The translations under genes were made by a program, and so were the position numbers. Below the pieces are notes generated by a model. It ran no database searches. It was given only the letters and a program-made list of their open reading frames with translations, and was not told the DNA's origin. 19,911 nucleotides of DNA from Pseudomonadota bacterium (GTDB lineage: Bacteria; Desulfobacterota; Syntrophobacteria; Syntrophobacterales; Syntrophobacteraceae), in contig JAEZHY010000155.1 of NCBI GenBank assembly GCA_023416335.1, positions 1 to 19,911 of the forward strand, read 5' to 3'. Shown here in pieces: positions 7,254 through 14,002 of this stretch (position 1 is its first letter; every line of letters begins with the position of its first letter).

Positions 7254-7997
7254 CTATTTCAACAGCCCCGACTGCAGCAGGAACTCCATCGAGCCGCAGT
7301 GTTCCTGTCCGGAGATAATAGCCGCGCCTCTCACCAGGAGAATCAGGCCCATCCCCATAATGGAAGCGGCCGCGACTTTTTCGCCCAATAACCGCGTCCT
7401 TACACCGACAAAAGATGCCGAGATCCCGGTCAGCAGGAGAAGAGGAAGCGTTCCCAACCCGAAAGAAGTCATCAGGACAAAACCCTTGACGGGGGCCAGA
7501 GTGCTTGCGGCCGCCACGAGCATTGCCCAGGTCATCCCGCATGGAATCAGCCCGGCTGAAAGGCCGAGGCCGACCTTTGAAACCGGGTTCGACGATGCGG
7601 CCATTCTGCCGAGTTTCTTTAAGAAAGTCGAACTCTGCGGGACAAATATACGAGAGACAACTCCGGGAAGCGGAATCAGCCTGAATAGCACCAGCCCGAG
7701 CACGAGAAGCAACAGACCGAATACGATCGTTATTCCCCCGCGGTATTGCATCGAAAACTTCTGGACTTCCAGTGAGCCGAAGACGCCGGCAACAACCGCT
7801 CCCAGCATGCCGTATGTGAAAATCCGTCCCGAATGAAAGGCAAGATGCTGGAGGAAAACACCGGATACGTCATGCACTTCGGCCTGAGTCGCCGGCCTGC
7901 AGTGGATGGAATAGGCCAGGACAAGCGGTCCGCACATTCCCAGGCAGTGCAGGCTGCCGATCAGGCCCATCAAAAAAGGAGCAACCGTCTCAAGCAC
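7254..7997 (-). CDS. SafE/UreH_2-type membrane protein (COG2836-like)
   Basis: A 247-residue inner-membrane protein with about six helices, of the 'sulfite exporter TauE/SafE'-annotated family related to the DsbD/CcdA transmembrane region. The first helix holds the family signature GSLHCLGMCGP (H17, C18, C22); HSGRIFTYGMLGAVVAG follows at about 55-71, and the second half has SAGLIPCGMTWAM (P152, C153). Members often lie beside ccoGHIS genes and are thought to aid cytochrome oxidase maturation or copper handling; that role is inferred here from the adjacent ccoI and the cbb3 operon. The GTG start at 7997 is chosen because GGAGG lies a few bases upstream and the product then begins right at the first helix; the longer TTG start at 8042 adds a Cys-containing 15-residue extension without a good Shine-Dalgarno sequence. 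Confidence 0.8.
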   Translation of the reverse strand: MLETVAPFLMGLIGSLHCLGMCGPLVLAYSIHCRPATQAEVHDVSGVFLQHLAFHSGRIFTYGMLGAVVAGVFGSLEVQKFSMQYRGGITIVFGLLLLVLGLVLFRLIPLPGVVSRIFVPQSSTFLKKLGRMAASSNPVSKVGLGLSAGLIPCGMTWAMLVAAASTLAPVKGFVLMTSFGLGTLPLLLLTGISASFVGVRTRLLGEKVAAASIMGMGLILLVRGAAIISGQEHCGSMEFLLQSGLLK

Positions 7998-8101
7998 CCT
8001 GCCTCCACAAAATTTTCCGTCAGGACAATCCGGACCGCCCAAGAGACTGCCTGGGGCAAGTCATTATTCCAAACTGCTGTTCAGACCCACAGGAGAAATG
8101 A

Positions 8102-8146
8102 ACGGTGAGCCGTGTAGGGTGGGCACAAAGCTTTATCGTGCCCACC
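8102..8146 (+). repeat. REP-like element, copy 2 (GTAG + GGTGGGCAC hairpin)
   Basis: GTAG at 8114-8117 is followed by GGTGGGCAC (8118-8126), an 11-nt loop containing the palindrome AAAGCTTT, and GTGCCCACC (8138-8146). It matches the element at 2224-2268 in 41 of 45 positions; the differences fall in the loop and upstream flank, leaving the stem intact. Confidence 0.75.
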
Positions 8147-8202
8147 ATCCGTCCTCTCGTATCAGACATCACTGGAACCGGCACTCATCGGACTGGCCGG
8201 GC

Positions 8203-8249
8203 GGTGGGCACCCCAAAAAGGACTGCGCTTCGCTCCCCCACCCTGCTAC
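8203..8249 (-). repeat. Degenerate REP-like element, inverted
   Basis: On the minus strand GTAG (8249-8246) precedes a GC-rich segment with GGTGGG (8242-8237) that can pair with CCCACC (8208-8203). The sequence GGTGGGCAC at 8203-8211 on the plus strand also repeats a stem arm of the element at 8102-8146. It appears to be a decayed inverted partner of that element. Confidence 0.45.
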
Positions 8250-8396
8250 GCGGCTGCCGCATTTCCAGATCGAGTTTTCAGTTCATCCCTTGGAAACAAA
8301 CCGCATCAGGCCGACCGGCCGGTGCCGAGTTCACAAGCGCTCGGGGATATCCCATCAAGGGGCTCCACCACTTTCTCGCCTGTTTATCCCTGCATC

Positions 8397-8912
8397 CTAC
8401 CCCTTGTTCGCGAGCGCCCGCATGTAGTGTATTACGGCCCAGGTCTCTTCGTCCGTTACTGTCGAGTAGAGGGGGGGATGCCGGAGAAATCCGAAGCGGA
8501 TTTTGTAGAAAAGCTCCCCGTCGCTCTGGTCCTGGACCACCTGCCCTTTCAGGTTTGACGGCAGGGGTGCGAAACTTTGACCGACTGTGCCGAAGCCGTC
8601 CGCTTTCGGCCCATGGCACTGGATGCAGTAGAATTTATATCTTTCCGCTCCCATTGCGATCGCCTCGGGACTCGCAGGAAGCGCATTCTTCATTTCGATC
8701 GTGTTCGCCTCCCGTTCCACCCAGACTCCGCCGTCGATCGGCACCGTCTTCTTCGGCATCTGCGGGAATTCGCCGTTGTAGGCTTGGACCGCCTCATCAT
8801 CGCGCATCCGCGCATAATTGCAACCCGATAAAAAACCGGCGGCAAGCGTGAGGAGCAGGCAGAATACCGTCGGCCTCAATAGTGAACCTGTTTTCATTTT
8901 TATGCTTCTCAT
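8397..8912 (-). CDS. actE: ActE-like monoheme cytochrome c lipoprotein
   Basis: A 171-residue monoheme cytochrome c that resembles ActE, the peripheral cytochrome of alternative complex III that passes electrons on to the oxidase. An N-terminal hydrophobic stretch ends in a lipobox (LSGC, Cys31), so it should be a lipid-anchored periplasmic protein. The heme-binding site is CIQCH (96-100) in GAERYKFYCIQCHGPKADGFG, followed by a cytochrome c C-terminal helix (DEETWAVIHYMRAL). The usual axial-ligand motif (a Met-Pro ahead of that helix) reads FLRHPPLYS instead. It is the last gene of the operon, 18 bp after a small membrane-protein gene, and is separated from the other act genes by the oxidase genes. 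GGTGGAG upstream favours the ATG at 8912, though ATG 8897 is possible. The ActE call rests on context plus the lipoprotein-monoheme plan. Confidence 0.75.
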   Translation of the reverse strand: MRSIKMKTGSLLRPTVFCLLLTLAAGFLSGCNYARMRDDEAVQAYNGEFPQMPKKTVPIDGGVWVEREANTIEMKNALPASPEAIAMGAERYKFYCIQCHGPKADGFGTVGQSFAPLPSNLKGQVVQDQSDGELFYKIRFGFLRHPPLYSTVTDEETWAVIHYMRALANKG

Positions 8913-8930
8913 CTGGAACGCTTCTCCACC

Positions 8931-9206
8931 CTACGGATTTTTCAACGGATTTTTCACCGGAGGCTCCATTACGTGCTGTGGCTGCGGCACCAGCGGCCCC
9001 TGGCCGGGGAACATGGAAACATTCGGGTTGTGGGTCGAATAAGCCGACTCGCCTGGTATATCGGGAACCGCGCTGAAATCCCAGATTGGCGGCCCCTTGT
9101 CGCCCAGCACGAAAAAGTGGAGCAATCCCCAGGCAAGGAAAGTCACCGCAATCCCGCTGAGGATTGCCCAGGTTTTTCCTGCGCTTCTTTCTTCTTCACC
9201 ATGCAT
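8931..9206 (-). CDS. Small single-helix membrane protein of the oxidase operon
   Basis: A 91-residue protein with one transmembrane helix at about residues 12-33 (TWAILSGIAVTFLAWGLLHFFVL) and a proline-rich tail of about 55 residues that is probably periplasmic, containing GDKGPPIWDFSAVPDIPGES. There is no cysteine or heme motif. A GAGAGG Shine-Dalgarno sequence precedes the ATG. The tight position between the other small gene (18 bp) and actE (18 bp) implies cotranscription and suggests an accessory subunit of the oxidase or of an ACIII-oxidase assembly. I cannot assign it to CcoQ or CcoH with confidence. The tail looks conserved in character, but I could not test homology here. Confidence 0.7.
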   Translation of the reverse strand: MHGEEERSAGKTWAILSGIAVTFLAWGLLHFFVLGDKGPPIWDFSAVPDIPGESAYSTHNPNVSMFPGQGPLVPQPQHVMEPPVKNPLKNP

Positions 9207-9224
9207 TTGACGGACCTCTCCGAT

Positions 9225-9506
9225 CTAGAACTTGCTGGCGCTTGCCCAGATATAGACAACATAAAAGAAAGACCACAACGGTATCAGCACATACAGGAAT
9301 GCCGTAAACGGAGCTATCGGGTTTTCGCCGGCATCGAGATCGGGCTGGCGCTCGTGGCCCCGCATTTCTTGCAGTTCGTCCAAAGACCTGAATATTCTTC
9401 TCTTCGGGTAACTACCCCAGGCCAGGTAGACCAGAATGAGCGCTACTGCCCCCAAAAACAAGGCTAGCAACTCGTATTGCATATCCACCCATCCAAAATA
9501 GCGCAT
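9225..9506 (-). CDS. Small two-helix membrane protein of the oxidase operon
   Basis: A 93-residue protein with two predicted helices, at about 9-30 (MQYELLALFLGAVALILVYLAW) and 66-88 (PFTAFLYVLIPLWSFFYVVYIW), joined by a charged loop that carries KRR and an acidic DLDAGEN segment. It has no cysteines and no heme site. The layout recalls the helical N-terminus of CcoP or the small subunit CcoQ, and because the CcoP-like domain here is fused to CcoO and lacks its own helices, this protein might supply the missing membrane part; that is inference. It follows the ccoS-like gene by 12 bp. The ATG at 9506 has GGAC upstream; an internal ATG at 9482 preceded by GGGTGG is an alternative start. Confidence 0.68.
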   Translation of the reverse strand: MRYFGWVDMQYELLALFLGAVALILVYLAWGSYPKRRIFRSLDELQEMRGHERQPDLDAGENPIAPFTAFLYVLIPLWSFFYVVYIWASASKF

Positions 9507-9518
9507 ATGTCCGTCCGT

Positions 9519-9785
9519 TCAGCGGTTATGAATGCTCATCGCCAGAGCGATTCCGAAAACAATCAGTCCCATTGCCGCTATGATGAGAAACGCGGTCGAA
9601 TGAATCCTTTTTTGCCGACGACTGGCCGTAACTGCCGGGACGGAGAGAAGGTCCTCCCCGAGCGGCAGGTAGCGCGCGCGGTCCTGGTCCGAAAACTGCC
9701 CGGAACGATAGGCCCAGAGAAATGCGACGATGCTCACTCCCAGGCTGATGACGATCAGATACAACCACCCGGCAAAATAGATCAT
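9519..9785 (-). CDS. ccoS: CcoS-like cbb3 oxidase assembly protein
   Basis: An 88-residue membrane protein. Residues 9-35 (SLGVSIVAFLWAYRSGQFSDQDRARYL) match the CcoS signature, a helix followed by FLWAxxSGQFxD. CcoS is needed for cofactor insertion and maturation of cbb3 oxidase. Typical CcoS proteins are about 50-70 residues with one helix; this one carries a further basic segment (SRRQKR) and a second C-terminal helix (AFLIIAAMGLIVFGIALAM). The gene overlaps the end of the ccoO-fusion gene by ATGA, so translational coupling is likely. The family call is reasonable from the motif and location; the extra helix is unusual. Confidence 0.72.
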   Translation of the reverse strand: MIYFAGWLYLIVISLGVSIVAFLWAYRSGQFSDQDRARYLPLGEDLLSVPAVTASRRQKRIHSTAFLIIAAMGLIVFGIALAMSIHNR

Positions 9786-10729
9786 TTTTCCTTCACCACC
9801 GGTTCATAGGAAACATCTATGCCTCTGGGCTCCGCATGCGCGTCGGTCTGGCCGATGAAGGTGACCGCCACGTAGTTGCCGACTTCCCAGATCTTTTCCG
9901 ATTCGAGGTCTTTTTTGAAATAGGGCATGGCGGTTCCCGTGATTCCGTTCATGATCTGGTAGTAGAGAATTCCGCCCGTTATGCCCCGGTCCTTTACGAT
10001 GGTGAAATTGAGCGGAGGAGGATTCAGGTACGGCTGAGCCGGTCCCATTCCGTCTCCGATCGGTCCGTGGCAGCCGATGCAATAGCTCTGGTAAATTCTG
10101 TGTCCGCGCTTGAGGCCCGGCTCGCTCGTAATATACGGATTGGGCAGCTTCGTCCACGGTTCGGGAATATGGCCGTGAAGCCATTCGACATTCTTGTCCG
10201 GACCGGCTTCGTAAGCCCTTATCGCTTCTTCTTTCCAGTAATTCTGCCGCGCCGTTCGGTCATCGGCCATTTTGAACCCGAGGCTCTGCATATAAGCCGT
10301 AAGTGCCCGAAGGTTTTCCTCACCGAGAAATCCCCAGGGAGGCATCACGGACTCCGGCCGGGTGAAACGCGGTTTCTTAAAGTGGCTTATATGCCAGTCG
10401 TCGGGATGCTCTCCGCCTTCCTGGGAAAGGTCCGGACCGGTGCGTTCGGTACCGATGAGGTGAGGCGTATCGTTGACATAGTCGCCGGAATGAGCGACCC
10501 GGAGGGCCCCGATATCCCAATCGATATTGCGGACAAACTGGGTGTGGCAAAAAGTGCAGCCGTTGTTTACGTAAAGCGACCGGCCCTTGTCCTCGAGCGG
10601 GGTCCGCGGCCTGAAGATATCCGAACCCTGTTCGCTTATTGTCGCCCAGGGCAGGATGACGTGTATGAAGAGTACGGGAGCGAAAACCAGCAAGCCCCCA
10701 AGGACCAGTACCGCAGGCGTCATCCTCAT
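9782..10729 (-). CDS. ccoO: Fused CcoO-CcoP-like diheme cytochrome c subunit of cbb3 oxidase
   Basis: A 315-residue diheme c-type cytochrome. Residues 7-28 form an N-terminal membrane anchor. The first domain is CcoO-like: NNGCTFCHTQFVR with C58, C61, H62, then GTERTGPDLS and the axial-Met segment SVMPPWGFL (M129). After a linker a second cytochrome c domain carries CIGCHGPIGDGMGP (C217, C220, H221) and AMPYF (M268), like one heme domain of CcoP or a class I cytochrome c. Canonical cbb3 enzymes use separate CcoO (one heme) and CcoP (two hemes) subunits, so this is a fusion with one heme fewer. It receives electrons from the Act complex or a cytochrome and feeds CcoN. It overlaps ccoN by ATGA and ccoS by ATGA, consistent with coupled translation of the oxidase core. 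Confidence 0.88.
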   Translation of the reverse strand: MRMTPAVLVLGGLLVFAPVLFIHVILPWATISEQGSDIFRPRTPLEDKGRSLYVNNGCTFCHTQFVRNIDWDIGALRVAHSGDYVNDTPHLIGTERTGPDLSQEGGEHPDDWHISHFKKPRFTRPESVMPPWGFLGEENLRALTAYMQSLGFKMADDRTARQNYWKEEAIRAYEAGPDKNVEWLHGHIPEPWTKLPNPYITSEPGLKRGHRIYQSYCIGCHGPIGDGMGPAQPYLNPPPLNFTIVKDRGITGGILYYQIMNGITGTAMPYFKKDLESEKIWEVGNYVAVTFIGQTDAHAEPRGIDVSYEPVVKEK

Positions 10730-12123
10730 AGCGGTGCTCCTCGCTGTACCTGTACTTCTTCAGCTTCCTCGAATGCGTATTCGCCTTTTATGGTCATGGC
10801 TATGTTGTACAGGCCGATGAAAGCTGCTCCGACCAGAAGTATTCCTATAGCCGCGCGGATTATGAAGTAGACGTGGATCATCGGAAGCGTCCGGTAAACG
10901 GTTTCGCCGTTGAGCCAGCTGTTGCCCTGGATCAGGCCTCCGGCGGTAAGCACGATAAAGAAGCCTGCCATTCCCAGTTGGGTGAGCCAGTATTGAATAT
11001 CGGCGAGACGATAGCTGTAGAGCGGTCTCCCCGTGACCCTCGGGAGTATGTAATAAAGCCCGCCGAGCGCGATTATTCCCGAAAACCCGAATACCCCCAT
11101 GTGCGAGTGGGCGATAACCCAGTTGTTCAGGTGCGTCATTCTCTGGACTATCGGGAGCGCCTGGAGCGGCCCCTGCGTGCAGGTAAGGATGTACCAGATG
11201 AGGCCGGCCATTACGAACCTGCCTCCGATGTCTGCATGCACCAGTCCGAGCCGACCTCTCATCGTAAGCCAGAGGTTGATCAGGACAGTGAATACGGGGA
11301 TCAGCATTGCAATGCTTCCCGCAACCGCCAGGACCTTCAACCAGGTTGGGGCCGGGGTCTGCAGGAGATGATGTGTGCCGATATGGGTATAAATAACCAG
11401 AATCGTCCAGAAGCCGATCAGGGATAGCGTATGGCTGTAGAGGGGGCTGCGCGTAACTCTGGGGATGACGTAATAGGCGATCGCAACCGCCAGCGGCGTG
11501 AGGAAAAGCCCCACGATCCCGTGCCCGTAGAACCAGGCCAGAATGGCATCCGGCATTCCCGTAATCGATCCCGTGCTGGGGTTCCAGACGGCATTGCCGA
11601 AAAAGTAAATCATCCACGTGTATACGAGCGCCGCAAATATGTACCAGGAGGAGACGTACATTACCTTCTCCTGGCGGCGGATGGCGGTCTGAAGCAGATT
11701 ATAGAAGATGAGCCCGAATGCGAGCAGGATTCCGATATCGGCAGGCCATATCCACTCTGCGTATTCACGTCCCTGCGAATACCCCAGGTCCAGGGTGACG
11801 ATCCCGAGAAGAATGGAGAGGTTCCAGACCCACAGTGAGATCTTGCCGAGTCGTTCGCTCCAAAGCGAACTGCGGAGCACGGACGGGACGATGTAATAGC
11901 CGGCGCCGAGCAGGGCACTGCCCGCGAAACCGAAGATCATCGTCGTCGTGTGCATCGGGCGAATGCGGCTGAACACGACCCAGGGTATACCGTCCATCAA
12001 ATCGGGTATGACCATTCCGGTTGCGGCAGTTATCCCTTCCAGGGTCCCGACCACGAACCAGATCGCGGAACTCAGAAAGAAAAGTTTTACGGTCCCGTGT
12101 TCTTCTACCTTGAACAATTGCAC
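10726..12123 (-). CDS. ccoN: cbb3-type (C-family) cytochrome c oxidase catalytic subunit I
   Basis: A 465-residue, roughly 12-helix heme-copper oxidase subunit that reduces O2 at heme b3-CuB and pumps protons. All key ligands are present with spacing like Pseudomonas CcoN: H58 (heme b, RPMHTTTMIFGF), H201 (CuB, WFYGHGIVG), H251-H252 (CuB, IGTHHLL), and H339 and H341 (hemes b3 and b, WVIAHSHMG). Y245, six residues before H251, fits the cross-linked active-site tyrosine peculiar to C-family enzymes. No Glu replaces a CuB ligand as in nitric oxide reductase, so oxygen reduction is the better call. Segments such as NNWVIAHSH differ from the common TDWTIGHVH, so it is a divergent branch. The GTG start at 12123 is preceded by GAGGTGA. 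It lies 30 bp after actA, placing oxidase and ACIII in one transcript. Confidence 0.92.
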   Translation of the reverse strand: MQLFKVEEHGTVKLFFLSSAIWFVVGTLEGITAATGMVIPDLMDGIPWVVFSRIRPMHTTTMIFGFAGSALLGAGYYIVPSVLRSSLWSERLGKISLWVWNLSILLGIVTLDLGYSQGREYAEWIWPADIGILLAFGLIFYNLLQTAIRRQEKVMYVSSWYIFAALVYTWMIYFFGNAVWNPSTGSITGMPDAILAWFYGHGIVGLFLTPLAVAIAYYVIPRVTRSPLYSHTLSLIGFWTILVIYTHIGTHHLLQTPAPTWLKVLAVAGSIAMLIPVFTVLINLWLTMRGRLGLVHADIGGRFVMAGLIWYILTCTQGPLQALPIVQRMTHLNNWVIAHSHMGVFGFSGIIALGGLYYILPRVTGRPLYSYRLADIQYWLTQLGMAGFFIVLTAGGLIQGNSWLNGETVYRTLPMIHVYFIIRAAIGILLVGAAFIGLYNIAMTIKGEYAFEEAEEVQVQRGAPL

Positions 12124-12153
12124 TTGCGTTCACCTCGTCCGTTTGGAGCGGCG

Positions 12154-12693
12154 TTAATGATGGCAGCCCAAGTAGCAGTCAAGCTGCGCGTTATTTTGTT
12201 TGTGACAGTCAATGCAGAATTTCATCTGGAAGTTGACCGGACGCAAACGATCCATGGTCAAAACATCCCCGTGGCATTTGACGCAATCGACTTTTGCCCA
12301 GCGAATATGGGGCAGATGCCTGAATTTCACAAAATCGGGCACGAAATAGATGCGGACCCAGGGAACGGGGACCTTCTGGTCGAGATGTTCCTTTTCTTTC
12401 TGGATCTGGGGATGCATCGGGATCACGTATTTGTGGCAAAAGAAACACTTTTCGACTTCCGGAAGCCCTGCGTGTTCGGACCGTTCCACATAAGAATGGC
12501 AAAAACGGCAGTTGATCTCTTTCACTCCCGCGTGGACGCGGTGGCTGAAATAAATCGGCTGGACCGGGCCTATGCCCTGTTTCGGGAACAAGAACCAGAA
12601 GTAGGTCACGGTCCCCACAAGAAGAAGGGCCACAACGCCCCACCCTTTCCACCATCTTGCTTCCCTTTTCGATGCCTTGCTGCCTTCAGCCAT
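12154..12693 (-). CDS. actA: ActA multiheme cytochrome c subunit of alternative complex III
   Basis: A 179-residue membrane-anchored cytochrome resembling the pentaheme ActA, which accepts electrons from ActB and passes them toward ActE or the oxidase. A cytoplasmic basic start is followed by one helix (about 18-36), then the family segment FSHRVHAG. Four standard heme sites are present: CRFCH (62-66), CFFCH (83-87), CVKCH (137-141) and CIDCH (160-164), plus the ActA-like stretch VPWVRIYFVPDFVKFRH. A fifth site reads C173-YLG-C177-H178, which is CX3CH rather than CXXCH. Extra His residues (51, 54, 74, 94, 126, 129) are likely distal ligands. The Shine-Dalgarno sequence is weak (GAGAAAAA). In many ACIII operons actA comes first; here it is fifth, 85 bp after actF and 30 bp before ccoN. 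Confidence 0.88.
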   Translation of the reverse strand: MAEGSKASKREARWWKGWGVVALLLVGTVTYFWFLFPKQGIGPVQPIYFSHRVHAGVKEINCRFCHSYVERSEHAGLPEVEKCFFCHKYVIPMHPQIQKEKEHLDQKVPVPWVRIYFVPDFVKFRHLPHIRWAKVDCVKCHGDVLTMDRLRPVNFQMKFCIDCHKQNNAQLDCYLGCHH

Positions 12694-12778
12694 TTTTTCT
12701 CAATCGCAAAAGATCAATTAGAAGTTGTTTCCGAACACTTTGCCTATGACAGACAACAGGAGACCATCCCCTGGGAAC

Positions 12779-14002
12779 TCAGATCACGCGAAGCTCTTCC
12801 GCAGCAGGTTCCAGGGCTCTTCCGAGCTTGGGATCCGAAAACGCGACAGTCGGATAGCGCGAAAGAAACGAGCAGACGCAATAACCGAACAGGCCGAGCC
12901 ATCCGAGTGTTATCAGAATTTCCATGAACCCGAGCGGCACCGACTCGCTTTTCAGCATGGAGGGTGTCACCAGGAGGAATTTCTCCAGCCATACTCCGCA
13001 CAGGATCCAGATAGACATAAAGGTCATAAACAGGGGATTCATTTTCAGGTTGCGGAACAGAAGAACAAAGAACGGGATCACAAAGGTTACCAGGAGGACC
13101 GTCCAGGCAAGGGTGGTCCAGGGATCCGACATAACCCGCGCTATCACGTAGCGCGTTTCCTCGGGCAGATTGCCATACCAGATGACCAGAAACTGGACGT
13201 AGAAAAAGTCCGTGCTCACAACGCAGAAGGCAAAGAGCAGTTTTCCGAGGTCGTGTAACTGCTTTTTCTCGATCAGGTTCCCGAGCCCCATGTTTATCAC
13301 CATACGGGCGGAAACGATTATCACGAAAGACAATCCCGCATAGAACGAAATCATGAAATAGTATGCCCCGAAAAGCGTGCTGAACCACTCGGGACTGAGC
13401 GACATAATCATGTCGAAGGAGACCAGAGAGAGGATAAACGCATAGAGAATTATGAAGATGGGAGCAAGCATCAACTGGCTTTTTACACGGTGACCAATTT
13501 CGGCACTCCTGTTTTCGGCGACTTCCAGGTCGCTTTTGACGGAATGGTATATGAAGAGAAGGGCTGTTCCTGTCAGGACAAGCAGCCCAATTCCCTCACG
13601 GGCAAAGAAGAAGGGAACGTTCAGCCAGGGAGCTTTTTGAGGCTCGGGGTGCGTCACCCACCAGAAAACATTCTCTTTGCCCGCGTAGAGCGGCCAGAGG
13701 AGAACAAAAGAAACGGGCAGGAAAAAGGCAACCGATTCGGCAACTCTTTTCACCGGCCTTCCCCAGGTTGCATTGGTCGCGACAAGAATGGGGGAGAGCA
13801 GGAAAGCGCCGAAGGCTATTCCGGTCCAGTAGACGTAGTTGACAAGGTAGGCAGACCAGGCCCGTTTGGCGTCCCAGGCGGCAATTCCGTAAATAAACGC
13901 TGCTGCTCCGATGAGAAACAGCGCGAGGAATACGGTCTTGAAAAGGCCCCAATTTACCGATCGCCTTGCAAGTTCGATTTCCTGGTAGGTCTCATTCTTC
14001 AA
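12779..14002 (-). CDS. actF: ActF, NrfD-like membrane subunit of alternative complex III
   Basis: A 407-residue polytopic protein with about ten helices, the second NrfD/PsrC-type subunit of ACIII. In the known complexes ActF pairs with ActC to form the membrane core and may contribute to proton handling, while quinol oxidation is ascribed to ActC. The N-terminal part (VNWGLFKTVFLALFLIGAAAFIYGI, then LVNYVYWTGIAFGAFLLSPIL) and central GIGLLVLTGTALLF and FDMIMSLSPEWFSTLFGAYYF segments are typical of the family annotated 'quinol:cytochrome c oxidoreductase membrane protein'. There are no metal-binding motifs, as expected. The gene overlaps actD by 11 bp, so translational coupling is likely. Length and context fit ActF well; I distinguish it from ActC by its divergence and its position after actD. 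Confidence 0.88.
   Translation of the reverse strand: MKNETYQEIELARRSVNWGLFKTVFLALFLIGAAAFIYGIAAWDAKRAWSAYLVNYVYWTGIAFGAFLLSPILVATNATWGRPVKRVAESVAFFLPVSFVLLWPLYAGKENVFWWVTHPEPQKAPWLNVPFFFAREGIGLLVLTGTALLFIYHSVKSDLEVAENRSAEIGHRVKSQLMLAPIFIILYAFILSLVSFDMIMSLSPEWFSTLFGAYYFMISFYAGLSFVIIVSARMVINMGLGNLIEKKQLHDLGKLLFAFCVVSTDFFYVQFLVIWYGNLPEETRYVIARVMSDPWTTLAWTVLLVTFVIPFFVLLFRNLKMNPLFMTFMSIWILCGVWLEKFLLVTPSMLKSESVPLGFMEILITLGWLGLFGYCVCSFLSRYPTVAFSDPKLGRALEPAAEELRVI

Larger units (their letters stand above)
7998..8396. other. Non-coding spacer with REP-like elements
   Basis: About 400 bp between the SafE-like gene and actE. It contains one good REP-like hairpin on the plus strand (8102-8146) and a degenerate one on the minus strand (8203-8249); no gene is supportable. 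The repeats separate the Act/Cco operon from the maturation genes, so the latter may need their own promoter, which I could not identify. Confidence 0.5.

Noticed and set aside
8105..8851. A 248-codon plus-strand open frame near the operon end
   Set aside because: Its first half runs through REP-like repeats and the rest is antisense to actE; it has an Arg/Ser/Pro-rich composition typical of a shadow frame.
10726..12123. Nitric oxide reductase (NorB) instead of an oxidase
   Set aside because: The CuB ligands are all His and the Tyr at 245 fits the C-family oxidase; NorB-type Glu motifs are absent, and CcoO and CcoS partners follow.
11950..12927. A 325-codon plus-strand open frame
   Set aside because: It spans actA and parts of its neighbours in antisense; the minus-strand frame has four CXXCH sites and matches ActA.
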